A stretch of 49,198 bases of DNA from a virus. The notes under the pieces were generated by a model. The model searched no databases and had not been told where the DNA came from. It saw nothing but the letters and a program-made list of their open reading frames with translations. Within the stretch, counting starts at the first letter, position 1; the number at the start of each line of letters is the position of its first letter. The DNA is taken from the IMG/VR virus record IMGVR_UViG_3300014491_000005, positions 1-49,198 of that record. The stretch is one strand, 5' to 3'. The position numbers and the translations under genes were made by a program. Below, piece after piece: positions 24,549 to 31,001 of this stretch.

Positions 24549-24635
24549 TCAGCGGTGAGGTCCGGTGGTCATCTGGATGGGTGCCGCCCGGGTGGAAGGG
24601 CTTGGTGTCCGGCGGCTGGGGTGGGGGGGTCGTCT

Positions 24636-24655
24636 GATTACGTAAAGTAATATCT
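24636..24655 (+). promoter_or_regulatory. Conserved AT-rich leader element, copy B
   Basis: Identical to the element at 23401-23420 for its twenty bases and followed by a near-identical stretch. Its conservation while flanking DNA differs supports a regulatory role for the propeller genes. Confidence 0.55.
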
Positions 24656-24739
24656 GATTGCTTGAGTGGAGGATGGTGTGCGGGCGGGGCCTGGCCGTTT
24701 CCGCCGGGACGAGGGCCAAGGGGACCAGGGGGAGAGGTT

Positions 24740-25786
24740 ATGCGTGCACGGGGGGGCGTTCGCGGTGCCACTGGGCTGGGTGGGTGGTTGCGCGCGCGTG
24801 GGGGGTGCGCTGTTGTGGTGGCGGTGGTGGTGGGGGGGATGCCGCTGGTGACGGCGGCGCATGCTCCGGCGGTGGTTCGTTACCGGGTGACCCGCACCAT
24901 CCCCGTGGGTGACGGACCGTCCGGGGTGGCGGTGGATTCCGCTGCCCGCACCGTCTACGTGGCCAACCTAGGCGATGGCCACAGCGATCCCAGCGATAGC
25001 ACGGTGTCGGTGATCGATGCGGCCACCGGCACCGTGACCGGCACGATCCCCGTGGGCCATGGCTCGGATGCGCTGGCGGTGGATCCCGCGGCCCGTACCC
25101 TCTACGTGGCCAACGAAAGCGATGGCACGGTATCGGTGATCGATGCGGCTACCGGCACCGTGACCGGCACCATCCCCGTGGGCTCCGACCCGATGGGGGT
25201 GGCGGTGGATCCCGTCACCCGCACTGTCTATGTGGCCAACTTCGGAGGCGGGGTGTCGGTGATCGATGCGGCCACCGGCACCGTGACCGGCACCATCCGC
25301 GTGGGCGGCGGCCCGGTGGCGGTGGCGGTGGATCCCGCGGCCGGCGCCGTCTACGCGGCCGACTATTTCGCTGGCACGGTGTGGGTGATCGATGCGGCCA
25401 CCGGCACCGTGACCCGTGTCATCCCGGTGGGCTCATTCCCGTACGGGGTGGCGGTGGATTCCGCGGCCGGCACCGTATACGTGGCCAACTCCGGCGATAA
25501 CACAGTGTCGGTGATCGATGCGGCCACCGGCACCGTGACCCGCACCATCCCGGTGGGCCGCTACCCGACCGGGGTGGCGGTGGATCCCGCTGCCCGCACT
25601 GTCTACGTGGCCAACAGAGACGCTGGCACGGTGTCGGTCATCGACGGGGCCACCGGCACAGTAACGGCCACCGTCCCCGTGGGCACATCTCCGTACGGGG
25701 TGGCGGTGGCCCCCGTTACCCACACGGCCTACGTGACCAACGTGTCCGGTAACACGGTGTCGGTGATCAGCCGGTGCAGGTGCTGA
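24740..25786 (+). CDS. Secreted seven-bladed YVTN beta-propeller protein B
   Basis: A 348-residue paralogue of the protein at 23505-24548 with the same signal peptide plan (AVVVAVVVGGMPLVTAAHA) and seven YVTN repeats, ending TVSVISRCRC instead of SVSVISPSM. Loop sequences between blades differ (for example GDGHSDPSDS in the first loop), as if selected for variation on a fixed scaffold. GGGGGAGAGG precedes the ATG. YVTN propellers are common surface or secreted proteins in actinomycetes and archaea and usually bind proteins or glycans; no enzyme motif is visible. A cell-surface conversion or adsorption-blocking role is inference. Confidence 0.85.
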   Translation: MRARGGVRGATGLGGWLRARGGCAVVVAVVVGGMPLVTAAHAPAVVRYRVTRTIPVGDGPSGVAVDSAARTVYVANLGDGHSDPSDSTVSVIDAATGTVTGTIPVGHGSDALAVDPAARTLYVANESDGTVSVIDAATGTVTGTIPVGSDPMGVAVDPVTRTVYVANFGGGVSVIDAATGTVTGTIRVGGGPVAVAVDPAAGAVYAADYFAGTVWVIDAATGTVTRVIPVGSFPYGVAVDSAAGTVYVANSGDNTVSVIDAATGTVTRTIPVGRYPTGVAVDPAARTVYVANRDAGTVSVIDGATGTVTATVPVGTSPYGVAVAPVTHTAYVTNVSGNTVSVISRCRC

Positions 25787-25863
25787 GCGGTGCGCGCCCG
25801 GTGGTCGTCTGGATGGTTGCCGCCGGGTGAGGGGCTTGGTGTTCGCGGCTGGGCGGGGGGCTG

Positions 25864-26196
25864 TTAGTCGCCGCGTTCCTGATAGAGGGCAGGCCGGAGG
25901 AACGGCTCAGGCTGCACGACCTCGGGTCCGGTGACGCCCGTGGACGGGTGGAAGACCCTGTGCCCTAGCTCGACGTAGGCCGCGTAGGTGCGGCCGTCGT
26001 CGCCGCCGGTCGCCGAGACGATCAGGTCGTCGCCTTCCATGTGATGCTCCACTGACCCGGCCAGCGACCCAGACCGTTTCGGCGCGTACCGGCGGGCGTC
26101 TCCCGCAATGTCCGGGCCGAGCCGGCTATCGGCGAACTCGTGCCAGGCGGCCATGACCTGTGCGCCGGCGTCAGGGTCCATCTCGATCCGTGCCAT
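25864..26196 (-). CDS. HK97 gp10-like tail completion protein
   Basis: A 110-residue protein with the family pattern: a helix, then ARRYAPKRSGSLAGSVEHHM, a strand pair (DDLIVSATGG, TYAAYVELGHRVFHP) and the closing QPEPFLRPALYQE. Members of this family sit at the head-tail joint in siphoviruses. It lies between the connector genes and the tail terminator-like gene, as expected. The propeller insertion starts two bases after its stop. Confidence 0.82.
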   Translation of the reverse strand: MARIEMDPDAGAQVMAAWHEFADSRLGPDIAGDARRYAPKRSGSLAGSVEHHMEGDDLIVSATGGDDGRTYAAYVELGHRVFHPSTGVTGPEVVQPEPFLRPALYQERGD

Positions 26197-26209
26197 CTGG
26201 CCACCTCCG

Positions 26210-26560
26210 CTAGTCGCTGCCGGGGGTGACGCCGCTGCGCCACCGTAGGGTGAGGATCTTGTCCGGTGGTGTGCCGAGCGTCGGCTGAACCTGAATGTCG
26301 ATGATCATGTAGTAGTTGCCGGTCCGCTCGTCCATGAGGGTGTCGCTGGTCAGGATGTCCGCCCAGTCGGGCACCACACATTTTGACGTCCGGACTGTTC
26401 GCGGTGTCTGCGTGGCCGGATCCCAGACCTGTTTGCTTGACTCGACGGCCGCGGCGGGGATGCCGGTGTAGAGCTTCTTACCGACGTCGGTCAGGTCGCC
26501 GTAGGCGTTGGCCTCCCGGCCCCGCATCACGGTGAGCATGGTGTTCGCGATCTCCATCAC
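26210..26560 (-). CDS. Head closure / stopper-like protein
   Basis: A 116-residue protein (VMRGREANAYGDLTDVGKKL, TGIPAAAVESSKQVWDPATQ, TPRTVRTSKCVVPDWADILT, NYYMIIDIQVQPTLG) with the composition of small beta-barrel head-closure proteins, which occupy this position between the adaptor and gp10-like genes. Start is GTG 26560 or ATG 26557; neither has a strong ribosome binding site, and it follows the preceding stop closely. Confidence 0.68.
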   Translation of the reverse strand: MMEIANTMLTVMRGREANAYGDLTDVGKKLYTGIPAAAVESSKQVWDPATQTPRTVRTSKCVVPDWADILTSDTLMDERTGNYYMIIDIQVQPTLGTPPDKILTLRWRSGVTPGSD

Positions 26561-26566
26561 GACGGG

Positions 26567-26803
26567 TCACCCGTCGTCCCGTTCGTACAGGTCATCGGCG
26601 AATGCGACCTCCTGCACGAATGCCGCCATGCCGTGCGCTTCCCACGTGGCGATTGGCGTCGACCGAATGACAAGCCGGTACGGGAATCCGCCGCCGGAAG
26701 AGTCACCTTCGGGTTTCAGGACCTTGACGATGCACAGCACCTCGACGGGCGTGCCGTCCTCGGGGGCGATGTCCCCGACCTCGCAGCCGAACACCTGCGC
26801 CAT
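26567..26803 (-). CDS. 78-residue neck-region hypothetical
   Basis: The ATG at 26803 is preceded by GGAGGCGAGC, fixing a 78-residue frame: QVFGCEVGDIAPEDGTPVEV, LCIVKVLKPEGDSSGGG, VIRSTPIATWEAHGMAAFVQ. It looks like a small beta-sheet protein. It lies between the adaptor and head-closure genes; role unknown. Confidence 0.6.
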   Translation of the reverse strand: MAQVFGCEVGDIAPEDGTPVEVLCIVKVLKPEGDSSGGGFPYRLVIRSTPIATWEAHGMAAFVQEVAFADDLYERDDG

Positions 26804-26814
26804 GCTCGCCTCCG

Positions 26815-27561
26815 CTACCAGTCGATGAGCACGGCGACGCCGAGCACGCCGGCGGTGTGGAGGATCATCGCGGCCTCGGGCGCGAGCGGCGGGAACACCA
26901 GCCCCGTTGTGCCCTGCGCGCGGGTGAGGCTGACGCCCCCCATCGACGTCGACTGATACTGGCGCTTGACGCCAGTCGGGTCGTTGTCCGCGATCATGAA
27001 CTCGGCTTGCGCGCACGTGGCCTGCATGAACGCCTGGATGACGATGCCATCGGTGGGCATCCCGTTCGGGGTGTGCGCGTACACCGCGCCGATGGTGGCG
27101 TGGTCGATGACCTTCGACGCTTTCCGCAGCCACTTCCGGACCAGCATCTCGGGGGTGATCTGGTCTTCGGTTTCGGCGCGGTACTGCGCCACCGTCGCGT
27201 ACACACCCGGGGAAGGTGCGCCGGTCGGGATCGCTTCGACGCTGATCGTCGACGTCCACGTCTGCGGTGCGCCGCCGACCACACCCGTCCAGGTGACCAG
27301 GTAGTCGCCGGGCGGCTGATCAGCCGGGCAGTCGAAAACGTACGAGTAGAAGGACCCGTCGACCGTGGTGACGTTCTCGCTGGTCACCGGGACCGGTGTA
27401 CCTTCCCCACCCGTGGGGACCGCCGCCGCGCTGATCTCGACGGTCACGTCCCCGGCACCAGCCTCGAACCCGGACCCGACGAACGTCTCAAACATCACCT
27501 GGACCGTCAGCTGGCCGCCCTGCACGACCTGGCTGATCTGATCGAGCAGGATCGACCCCAC
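26815..27561 (-). CDS. Head-tail adaptor with N-terminal Ig-like domain
   Basis: A 248-residue protein. Residues about 15-110 are an immunoglobulin-like sandwich (LTVQVMFETFVGSGFEAGAG, PPGDYLVTWTGVVGG). Residues about 118-248 are helical and resemble phage head-tail adaptors (YATVAQYRAETEDQITPEML, WLRKASKVIDHATIGAVYAH, AFMQATCAQAEFMIADNDP). Adaptors bind the portal; an Ig domain fused at the N-terminus is unusual and may decorate the neck. GTG start preceded by AAGGGGGCGG. Confidence 0.72.
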   Translation of the reverse strand: MGSILLDQISQVVQGGQLTVQVMFETFVGSGFEAGAGDVTVEISAAAVPTGGEGTPVPVTSENVTTVDGSFYSYVFDCPADQPPGDYLVTWTGVVGGAPQTWTSTISVEAIPTGAPSPGVYATVAQYRAETEDQITPEMLVRKWLRKASKVIDHATIGAVYAHTPNGMPTDGIVIQAFMQATCAQAEFMIADNDPTGVKRQYQSTSMGGVSLTRAQGTTGLVFPPLAPEAAMILHTAGVLGVAVLIDW

Positions 27562-27574
27562 AGCGACCGCCCCC

Positions 27575-27892
27575 TTAGCTGACTGACGGAATGTCGGTGA
27601 ACCGTTCGATGAGCTTCGCCTTCGTCATCGCGTTCGCTTCGTCCCGTGGGAGGCCCTGGGAGATCGCGAACTGGATCCAGGTGTCACGCGAGGCGGCACG
27701 TTTCGGCAGCGGCGGCGCGTCCGGCGGCGGCACGTCCGGCACCAGGTCCTCGGCGGGATCCGGGACGGTGCCGTCCGGGGCGCATTCGGTCAGGTCACCG
27801 CGTTCGATGCGCTTCTCGATGCCCTCGGGGAGAGCGTCACGGTCGAAGTAGACGACCGTTCCGCTCTCCCCGCGCAGGTGGATGCGGCTCAC
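27575..27892 (-). CDS. 105-residue head-region protein
   Basis: Start GTG at 27892 overlaps the stop of the preceding gene as GTGA. The N-terminus is beta (RIHLRGESGTVVYFDRDALP), the middle is Pro/Asp-rich, and the C-terminus (RDTWIQFAISQGLPRDEANA) looks like a small helix-extended-loop-helix domain often found at the end of phage head proteins. Unknown role, probably structural. Confidence 0.66.
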   Translation of the reverse strand: MSRIHLRGESGTVVYFDRDALPEGIEKRIERGDLTECAPDGTVPDPAEDLVPDVPPPDAPPLPKRAASRDTWIQFAISQGLPRDEANAMTKAKLIERFTDIPSVS

Positions 27893-28326
27893 AGCAGCGG
27901 GCCGCCCAGAGCGTTCGACGGCAGCTGGTAGGCCCACAGCTTGACGCTGGTCGAGGCGTCCCAGTCCAGCGACAGCGACCCGTCCGGCTGCGTGAACCGG
28001 TCCGTGGTCAGCGTCGGCGACACGTACGTCCCACCGGCCGGGATGGTGACCACCAGGTCGCCGAGGGTCGACTGGGTGAAGACGGTGTTCTGCGGCAGCG
28101 GCGTCTGCGCGTTGCCGTTGACGTCCGGGCCGCTGCCCGACGCCCGCACAGTGATCGTGTGCGTGCTGGTGTCGCCGTTGGAGACGACGAGCATCAGGTG
28201 GTTCGGGCCAGGGTCGGCAAGCGTGTTGCCGTTCACCGCGTCAGGGGTCTGCCCGGCGCCCTGGCTGGTGAACGAGTCCGGGGCCAGGGTGACAAGCCCG
28301 GCCGCGATCGGGGTACGAGCGCCCAT
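27889..28326 (-). CDS. Probable capsid decoration protein
   Basis: A 145-residue beta-rich protein (LMLVVSNGDTSTHTITVRAS, TLGDLVVTIPAGGTYVSPTL, FTQPDGSLSLDWDASTSVKL) directly downstream of the major capsid gene. Size, position and sandwich-like pattern fit a head decoration or minor capsid protein. GGAGACTCCCTC precedes the ATG. Confidence 0.65.
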   Translation of the reverse strand: MGARTPIAAGLVTLAPDSFTSQGAGQTPDAVNGNTLADPGPNHLMLVVSNGDTSTHTITVRASGSGPDVNGNAQTPLPQNTVFTQSTLGDLVVTIPAGGTYVSPTLTTDRFTQPDGSLSLDWDASTSVKLWAYQLPSNALGGPLL

Positions 28327-28390
28327 GAGGGAGTCTCCGTTTCCGTGGGGTGGGTGATCCTGCCGGCCTGCTCAGGCCGCGGGGCCTGGG

Positions 28391-29314
28391 TCAGATACCG
28401 GTCGGGCGCTGCACGCCGGCGACGGCGATGGCGTCGGGCCGGACGAGCTTCCCGCCGTAGACGTGGAGCCCGCGAACCGCGTCGCTGAATGACGTCTGGA
28501 GCCGCAGGGCTTCGGTCTGGACGATCTGCTCGCCGAAGGTGACCGCCATCGGGTGACCGGCCTGCACGACGTACGCGCCGTGGACCGTGTCGTACTCGAC
28601 CGCGTTGTTGGAGACGAGGATGTTGAACCCGCCGACACGGCCGATGAACCCCTCCTGGAAGACCTCGGACGGCTGGCCCTGCATGTCGGTGACGCTGATG
28701 AACGCCTGGGTCTGCTCCAGCAGCGCTTCCGCCCACGCCGGGACGATGCAGTACCGGCCCGCCATCGGCACGTTGCTCTGGGTCAGCCGGACCTTGAGAG
28801 GCAGGATGACCTGCGTGTAGAAGTCGGCAGGGTGGGAGCCGGTGCCGCCGTACGGCTGCGGGGTCAGGTAGTTCCCCGACGTCAGAGACGAGGACGTCGC
28901 CGTGGTGCCCGGCAGCACGTTTGCGGCCGATACCCCGGTGTACATCGACGCGAGGTACTGGTCGGTCGTGTCGGCCAGCTTGTAGGAAGCCCTCGTTTCG
29001 AGGTATTCCTGCATGTCACCGGCCGCCTGTCGCCGGTCCACGTCGTCGATCTTGAACGCGAAATACTTCGCCTGGTCGATCACCAGGTCGAGCCCGGCGT
29101 CGTTCAGGTTCGCGTAGTTGATCGAGGCGTTCGGCGTGTAGTTCTGAATCGTCGGGTCACCAAACTGGGTGATCTTGACGACATTGCCCGGACCTGCGAT
29201 TTCGCCTTCGTAGTCGTCGTTGACGACCATCGGCCCGCCGAAGACGAGGTTCTTCTCCAGCGCGCCGAGGATCATCGACGACCAGACGGCCGGCTTGAAG
29301 TTGTTGATGGCCAT
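28391..29314 (-). CDS. Major capsid protein
   Basis: A 307-residue protein with the layout of a P22/HK97-fold coat protein: N-terminal FKPAVWSSMILGALEKNLVF, GPGNVVKITQFGDPTIQNY, a spine helix region (VDRRQAAGDMQEYLETRASY), the P-domain PMAGRYCIVPAWAEALLEQ and GRVGGFNILVSNNAVE. It is downstream of the scaffold gene and followed by decoration and neck genes. A hairpin precedes it. Confidence 0.92.
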   Translation of the reverse strand: MAINNFKPAVWSSMILGALEKNLVFGGPMVVNDDYEGEIAGPGNVVKITQFGDPTIQNYTPNASINYANLNDAGLDLVIDQAKYFAFKIDDVDRRQAAGDMQEYLETRASYKLADTTDQYLASMYTGVSAANVLPGTTATSSSLTSGNYLTPQPYGGTGSHPADFYTQVILPLKVRLTQSNVPMAGRYCIVPAWAEALLEQTQAFISVTDMQGQPSEVFQEGFIGRVGGFNILVSNNAVEYDTVHGAYVVQAGHPMAVTFGEQIVQTEALRLQTSFSDAVRGLHVYGGKLVRPDAIAVAGVQRPTGI

Positions 29315-29339
29315 GCGTTCACTCCCTGGCGGGTACGCG

Positions 29340-29366
29340 AAAGCCCCGCGCAGGTCACGCGGGGCT
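29340..29366 (-). terminator. Hairpin between scaffold and capsid genes
   Basis: On the minus strand AGCCCCGCG (29366-29358) pairs perfectly with CGCGGGGCT (29350-29342) across seven bases and is followed by TTCGCG. Without a long T-tract it may stabilise the capsid mRNA 5' end after processing, or terminate partially. Confidence 0.5.
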
Positions 29367-29411
29367 CAGGTGGGTGGGGATGGGGGTCCCGCCGGGGGGA
29401 AAGCGGGATGG

Positions 29412-30392
29412 TTAGCGGTAGCCGCGCTTCACGCGCGGCTGGCCGACACCGAGATCGCGGAGCAGGCCCGCCTTGGCGGCTTCCTGGATCTCGCGCGGGG
29501 TGGCCTTGTCGACGTCCGCGTCGGTCCACTGCCGGTTGCCGCCCGGCTGGCCGTTGAACTCACCGCCGGACGACGTAGCAGGCGGCGCGGTCCGCTTCGG
29601 TGGCGTCGCCTTGTAGCCGGTGTTGGATTCGACCGCGGCCTTGATCGCGTCGGCGAGCTTGCCGCTGAAGTCGTCCGCGGCCGGGTCGAGACCGGCCAGC
29701 CGGTCCATGAAGGACCGCGAGTCGAGCAGCGCGAGCCCGTTCGCGTCGAGACCAGGCGCGGCGTGCAGGAGAGCCCGTTCCCGCCTGGCCTGGGCCAGTG
29801 CCGCAGCGGCGTTCGCTTCGGCTGCCTGCCGGGCCTGTGCGGCGGATTCAGCTTCGCGGCGCGCGTCGGCCAGTTCGGCGGCGAGCTTCTCCGGGGTGGG
29901 CGGTTCGTCTTCGGGCTTGAGACCCATGGCCTTCGCGAGCGCGTCGAGCTGCTTCTGCCGGTCGGCCTTGTCGGCTGCGAGCGCCTGCTGTAGCTGGGCC
30001 TGGGCTTCCTTGACCGCGGCGAGTTCCTGTTCGGCGGTCTGGCGGCGTGCCCGTTCGGCCTTGAAGTCGTCGCGGATCGCGGCGATAGTCCGGGCAGTGT
30101 GGTCGTCGGAGCCTGTACCAGGACCGGGGTTCGGTCCCGTGCCGGTGCTGTCGCCTGAGCCGGTCCCGCCGTCCGTGCGGCCACCAGTGCCGCTCTGGCC
30201 GGTGTTCTGGCTGTCTGCTTGACCGGTGCCCGCGCCGCCGTTTCCGGCGCCGGGGTCCTGGCCAGTCGTGCTGATGCCGCTGTCGCCCGGGTCACCTTCG
30301 CCGGACCCGCCGGCGACGATCCGGATGGGGCGGCCGTCTTTGTGGTAGCCGATGATCGCGCCAGGCGGCATCGACAGGGCGGTGCGCTTCAT
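29412..30392 (-). CDS. Scaffolding protein
   Basis: A 326-residue protein: a short N-terminus, a long Gly/Ser/Thr/Asp-rich disordered region (about 30-95), a charged coiled coil (about 105-210, with ELAAVKEAQAQLQQALAADK) and a C-terminal part with ALLHAAPGLDANGLALLDS and a basic end VKRGYR, the arrangement of phage scaffolds that bind the coat through a basic tail. Start ATG at 30392 is preceded by GGAGGG. Directly upstream lie a 22-bp palindrome and a terminator, which separate its expression from the upstream genes. Confidence 0.88.
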   Translation of the reverse strand: MKRTALSMPPGAIIGYHKDGRPIRIVAGGSGEGDPGDSGISTTGQDPGAGNGGAGTGQADSQNTGQSGTGGRTDGGTGSGDSTGTGPNPGPGTGSDDHTARTIAAIRDDFKAERARRQTAEQELAAVKEAQAQLQQALAADKADRQKQLDALAKAMGLKPEDEPPTPEKLAAELADARREAESAAQARQAAEANAAAALAQARRERALLHAAPGLDANGLALLDSRSFMDRLAGLDPAADDFSGKLADAIKAAVESNTGYKATPPKRTAPPATSSGGEFNGQPGGNRQWTDADVDKATPREIQEAAKAGLLRDLGVGQPRVKRGYR

Positions 30393-30420
30393 GAATGGGC
30401 CCTCCAGGAGCCGTTGGGGT

Positions 30421-30442
30421 ATGCCCGGACCGGTCCGGGCAT
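30421..30442 (-). promoter_or_regulatory. Perfect 22-bp palindrome upstream of scaffold gene
   Basis: Both halves read ATGCCCGGACC on opposite strands, with no spacer. It lies 29 bases before the scaffold start and touches the T-tract of the terminator at 30444-30467. In RNA it gives a strong hairpin or a protein operator; which cannot be decided from sequence. Confidence 0.7.
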
Positions 30443-30443
30443 G

Positions 30444-30467
30444 AAAAAACCCGCCACGTGGGCGGGT
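30444..30467 (-). terminator. Rho-independent terminator before scaffold gene
   Basis: On the minus strand ACCCGCC pairs with GGCGGGT across five bases and is followed by six T residues. It lies right after the 45-residue gene and would limit read-through into the scaffold/capsid genes unless antitermination or a separate promoter acts. Confidence 0.72.
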
Positions 30468-30469
30468 GG

Positions 30470-30607
30470 TCAGAGGGTGTGCCGCGAGCCCATTCCGCGG
30501 CGGCCAGGCGGCTGATCCGCCCGCCGGAGTGCTCGGGCGTACAGCGCCGCGGCGATGGTCGGCAAGGCGAGGATCGGGGCTACGAGCGTGAGGTAACTCC
30601 AGATCAC
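30470..30607 (-). CDS. 45-residue single-span membrane protein
   Basis: GTG at 30607 follows GGAGGCCTCC, so the frame beginning IWSYLTLVAPILALPTIAAA is preferred over longer versions. One transmembrane helix (about residues 3-23) is followed by a basic tail with RALRRADQPPGRRG. The terminator follows directly after the stop. No family identified. Confidence 0.5.
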   Translation of the reverse strand: MIWSYLTLVAPILALPTIAAALYARALRRADQPPGRRGMGSRHTL

Positions 30608-30650
30608 GGAGGCCTCCGTCCGGTCCGGGCGTCCCCGTACGATGCTGGCC

Positions 30651-31001
30651 ATGGATGATCGGCTCCGGTGCCGTTGCGACCGCCACAGCCAGGTGTGCAA
30701 CGCGGCCGCGACTCAGGAAGACATGCGCTGCGACACCTGCCGTGACCCCGGCTGCTCGTCAGGTTTCATCGCCCCGCCCGGCACCGAAACGCCCGGCATT
30801 GATCCAGCGGCCGAGGGATGGTCGCCGCTCGGGCATTTCCGCATAGACGGTCTCGTCTTCAGCGTGCCCGGAACGGATGCTCGCGGCGCTTCCAGCCGGC
30901 CTGAGTCATTCGCAGGCCTGTCGCTTCCCGGTGAGCCGCTGACGCTGACCGTGCCGCTGCCTGCTCGCGGCGAGCCCGCCGCCTGGCTTCCGGGCTCATA
31001 G
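30651..31001 (+). CDS. Cys-rich small protein, plus strand
   Basis: A 116-residue frame starting MDDRLRCRCDRHSQVCNAAA and TQEDMRCDTCRDPGC: seven Cys and one His in 37 residues, a zinc-binding pattern I associate with small actinophage or actinomycete proteins. The remainder is Pro/Gly-rich. It is convergent with the minor capsid gene and overlaps its 3' end by 143 bases, and the codons in the overlap are less GC-biased at position three. The N-terminal part is probably real; the true 3' extent is uncertain. Confidence 0.42.
   Translation: MDDRLRCRCDRHSQVCNAAATQEDMRCDTCRDPGCSSGFIAPPGTETPGIDPAAEGWSPLGHFRIDGLVFSVPGTDARGASSRPESFAGLSLPGEPLTLTVPLPARGEPAAWLPGS

Larger units (their letters stand above)
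23401..24635 (+). repeat. Tandem duplication unit, copy A (propeller cargo)
   Basis: The first of two 1.2-kb direct repeats. Each unit starts with GATTACGTAAAGTAATATCT, has 104 bases of conserved leader, a YVTN propeller gene and a related 3' flank (CTCTGGATGG-like and GGGCTTGGTGT). The distance between the leader starts is 1235 bp. The unit sits between neck genes on the opposite strand to them. Confidence 0.85.
24636..25862 (+). repeat. Tandem duplication unit, copy B (propeller cargo)
   Basis: Second copy of the propeller unit. Leader length (104 bases), signal-peptide codons and 3' flank match copy A, while the blades have diverged in loop residues and insertions. Its right boundary falls just before the stop of the HK97 gp10-like gene at 25864. 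Confidence 0.85.

Noticed and set aside
23650-25760. Regularly spaced near-identical repeats that could suggest a CRISPR array or VNTR
   Set aside because: The about 126-base period is in frame and encodes 42-residue propeller blades on a protein with a signal peptide; there are no short palindromic repeats with unique spacers.
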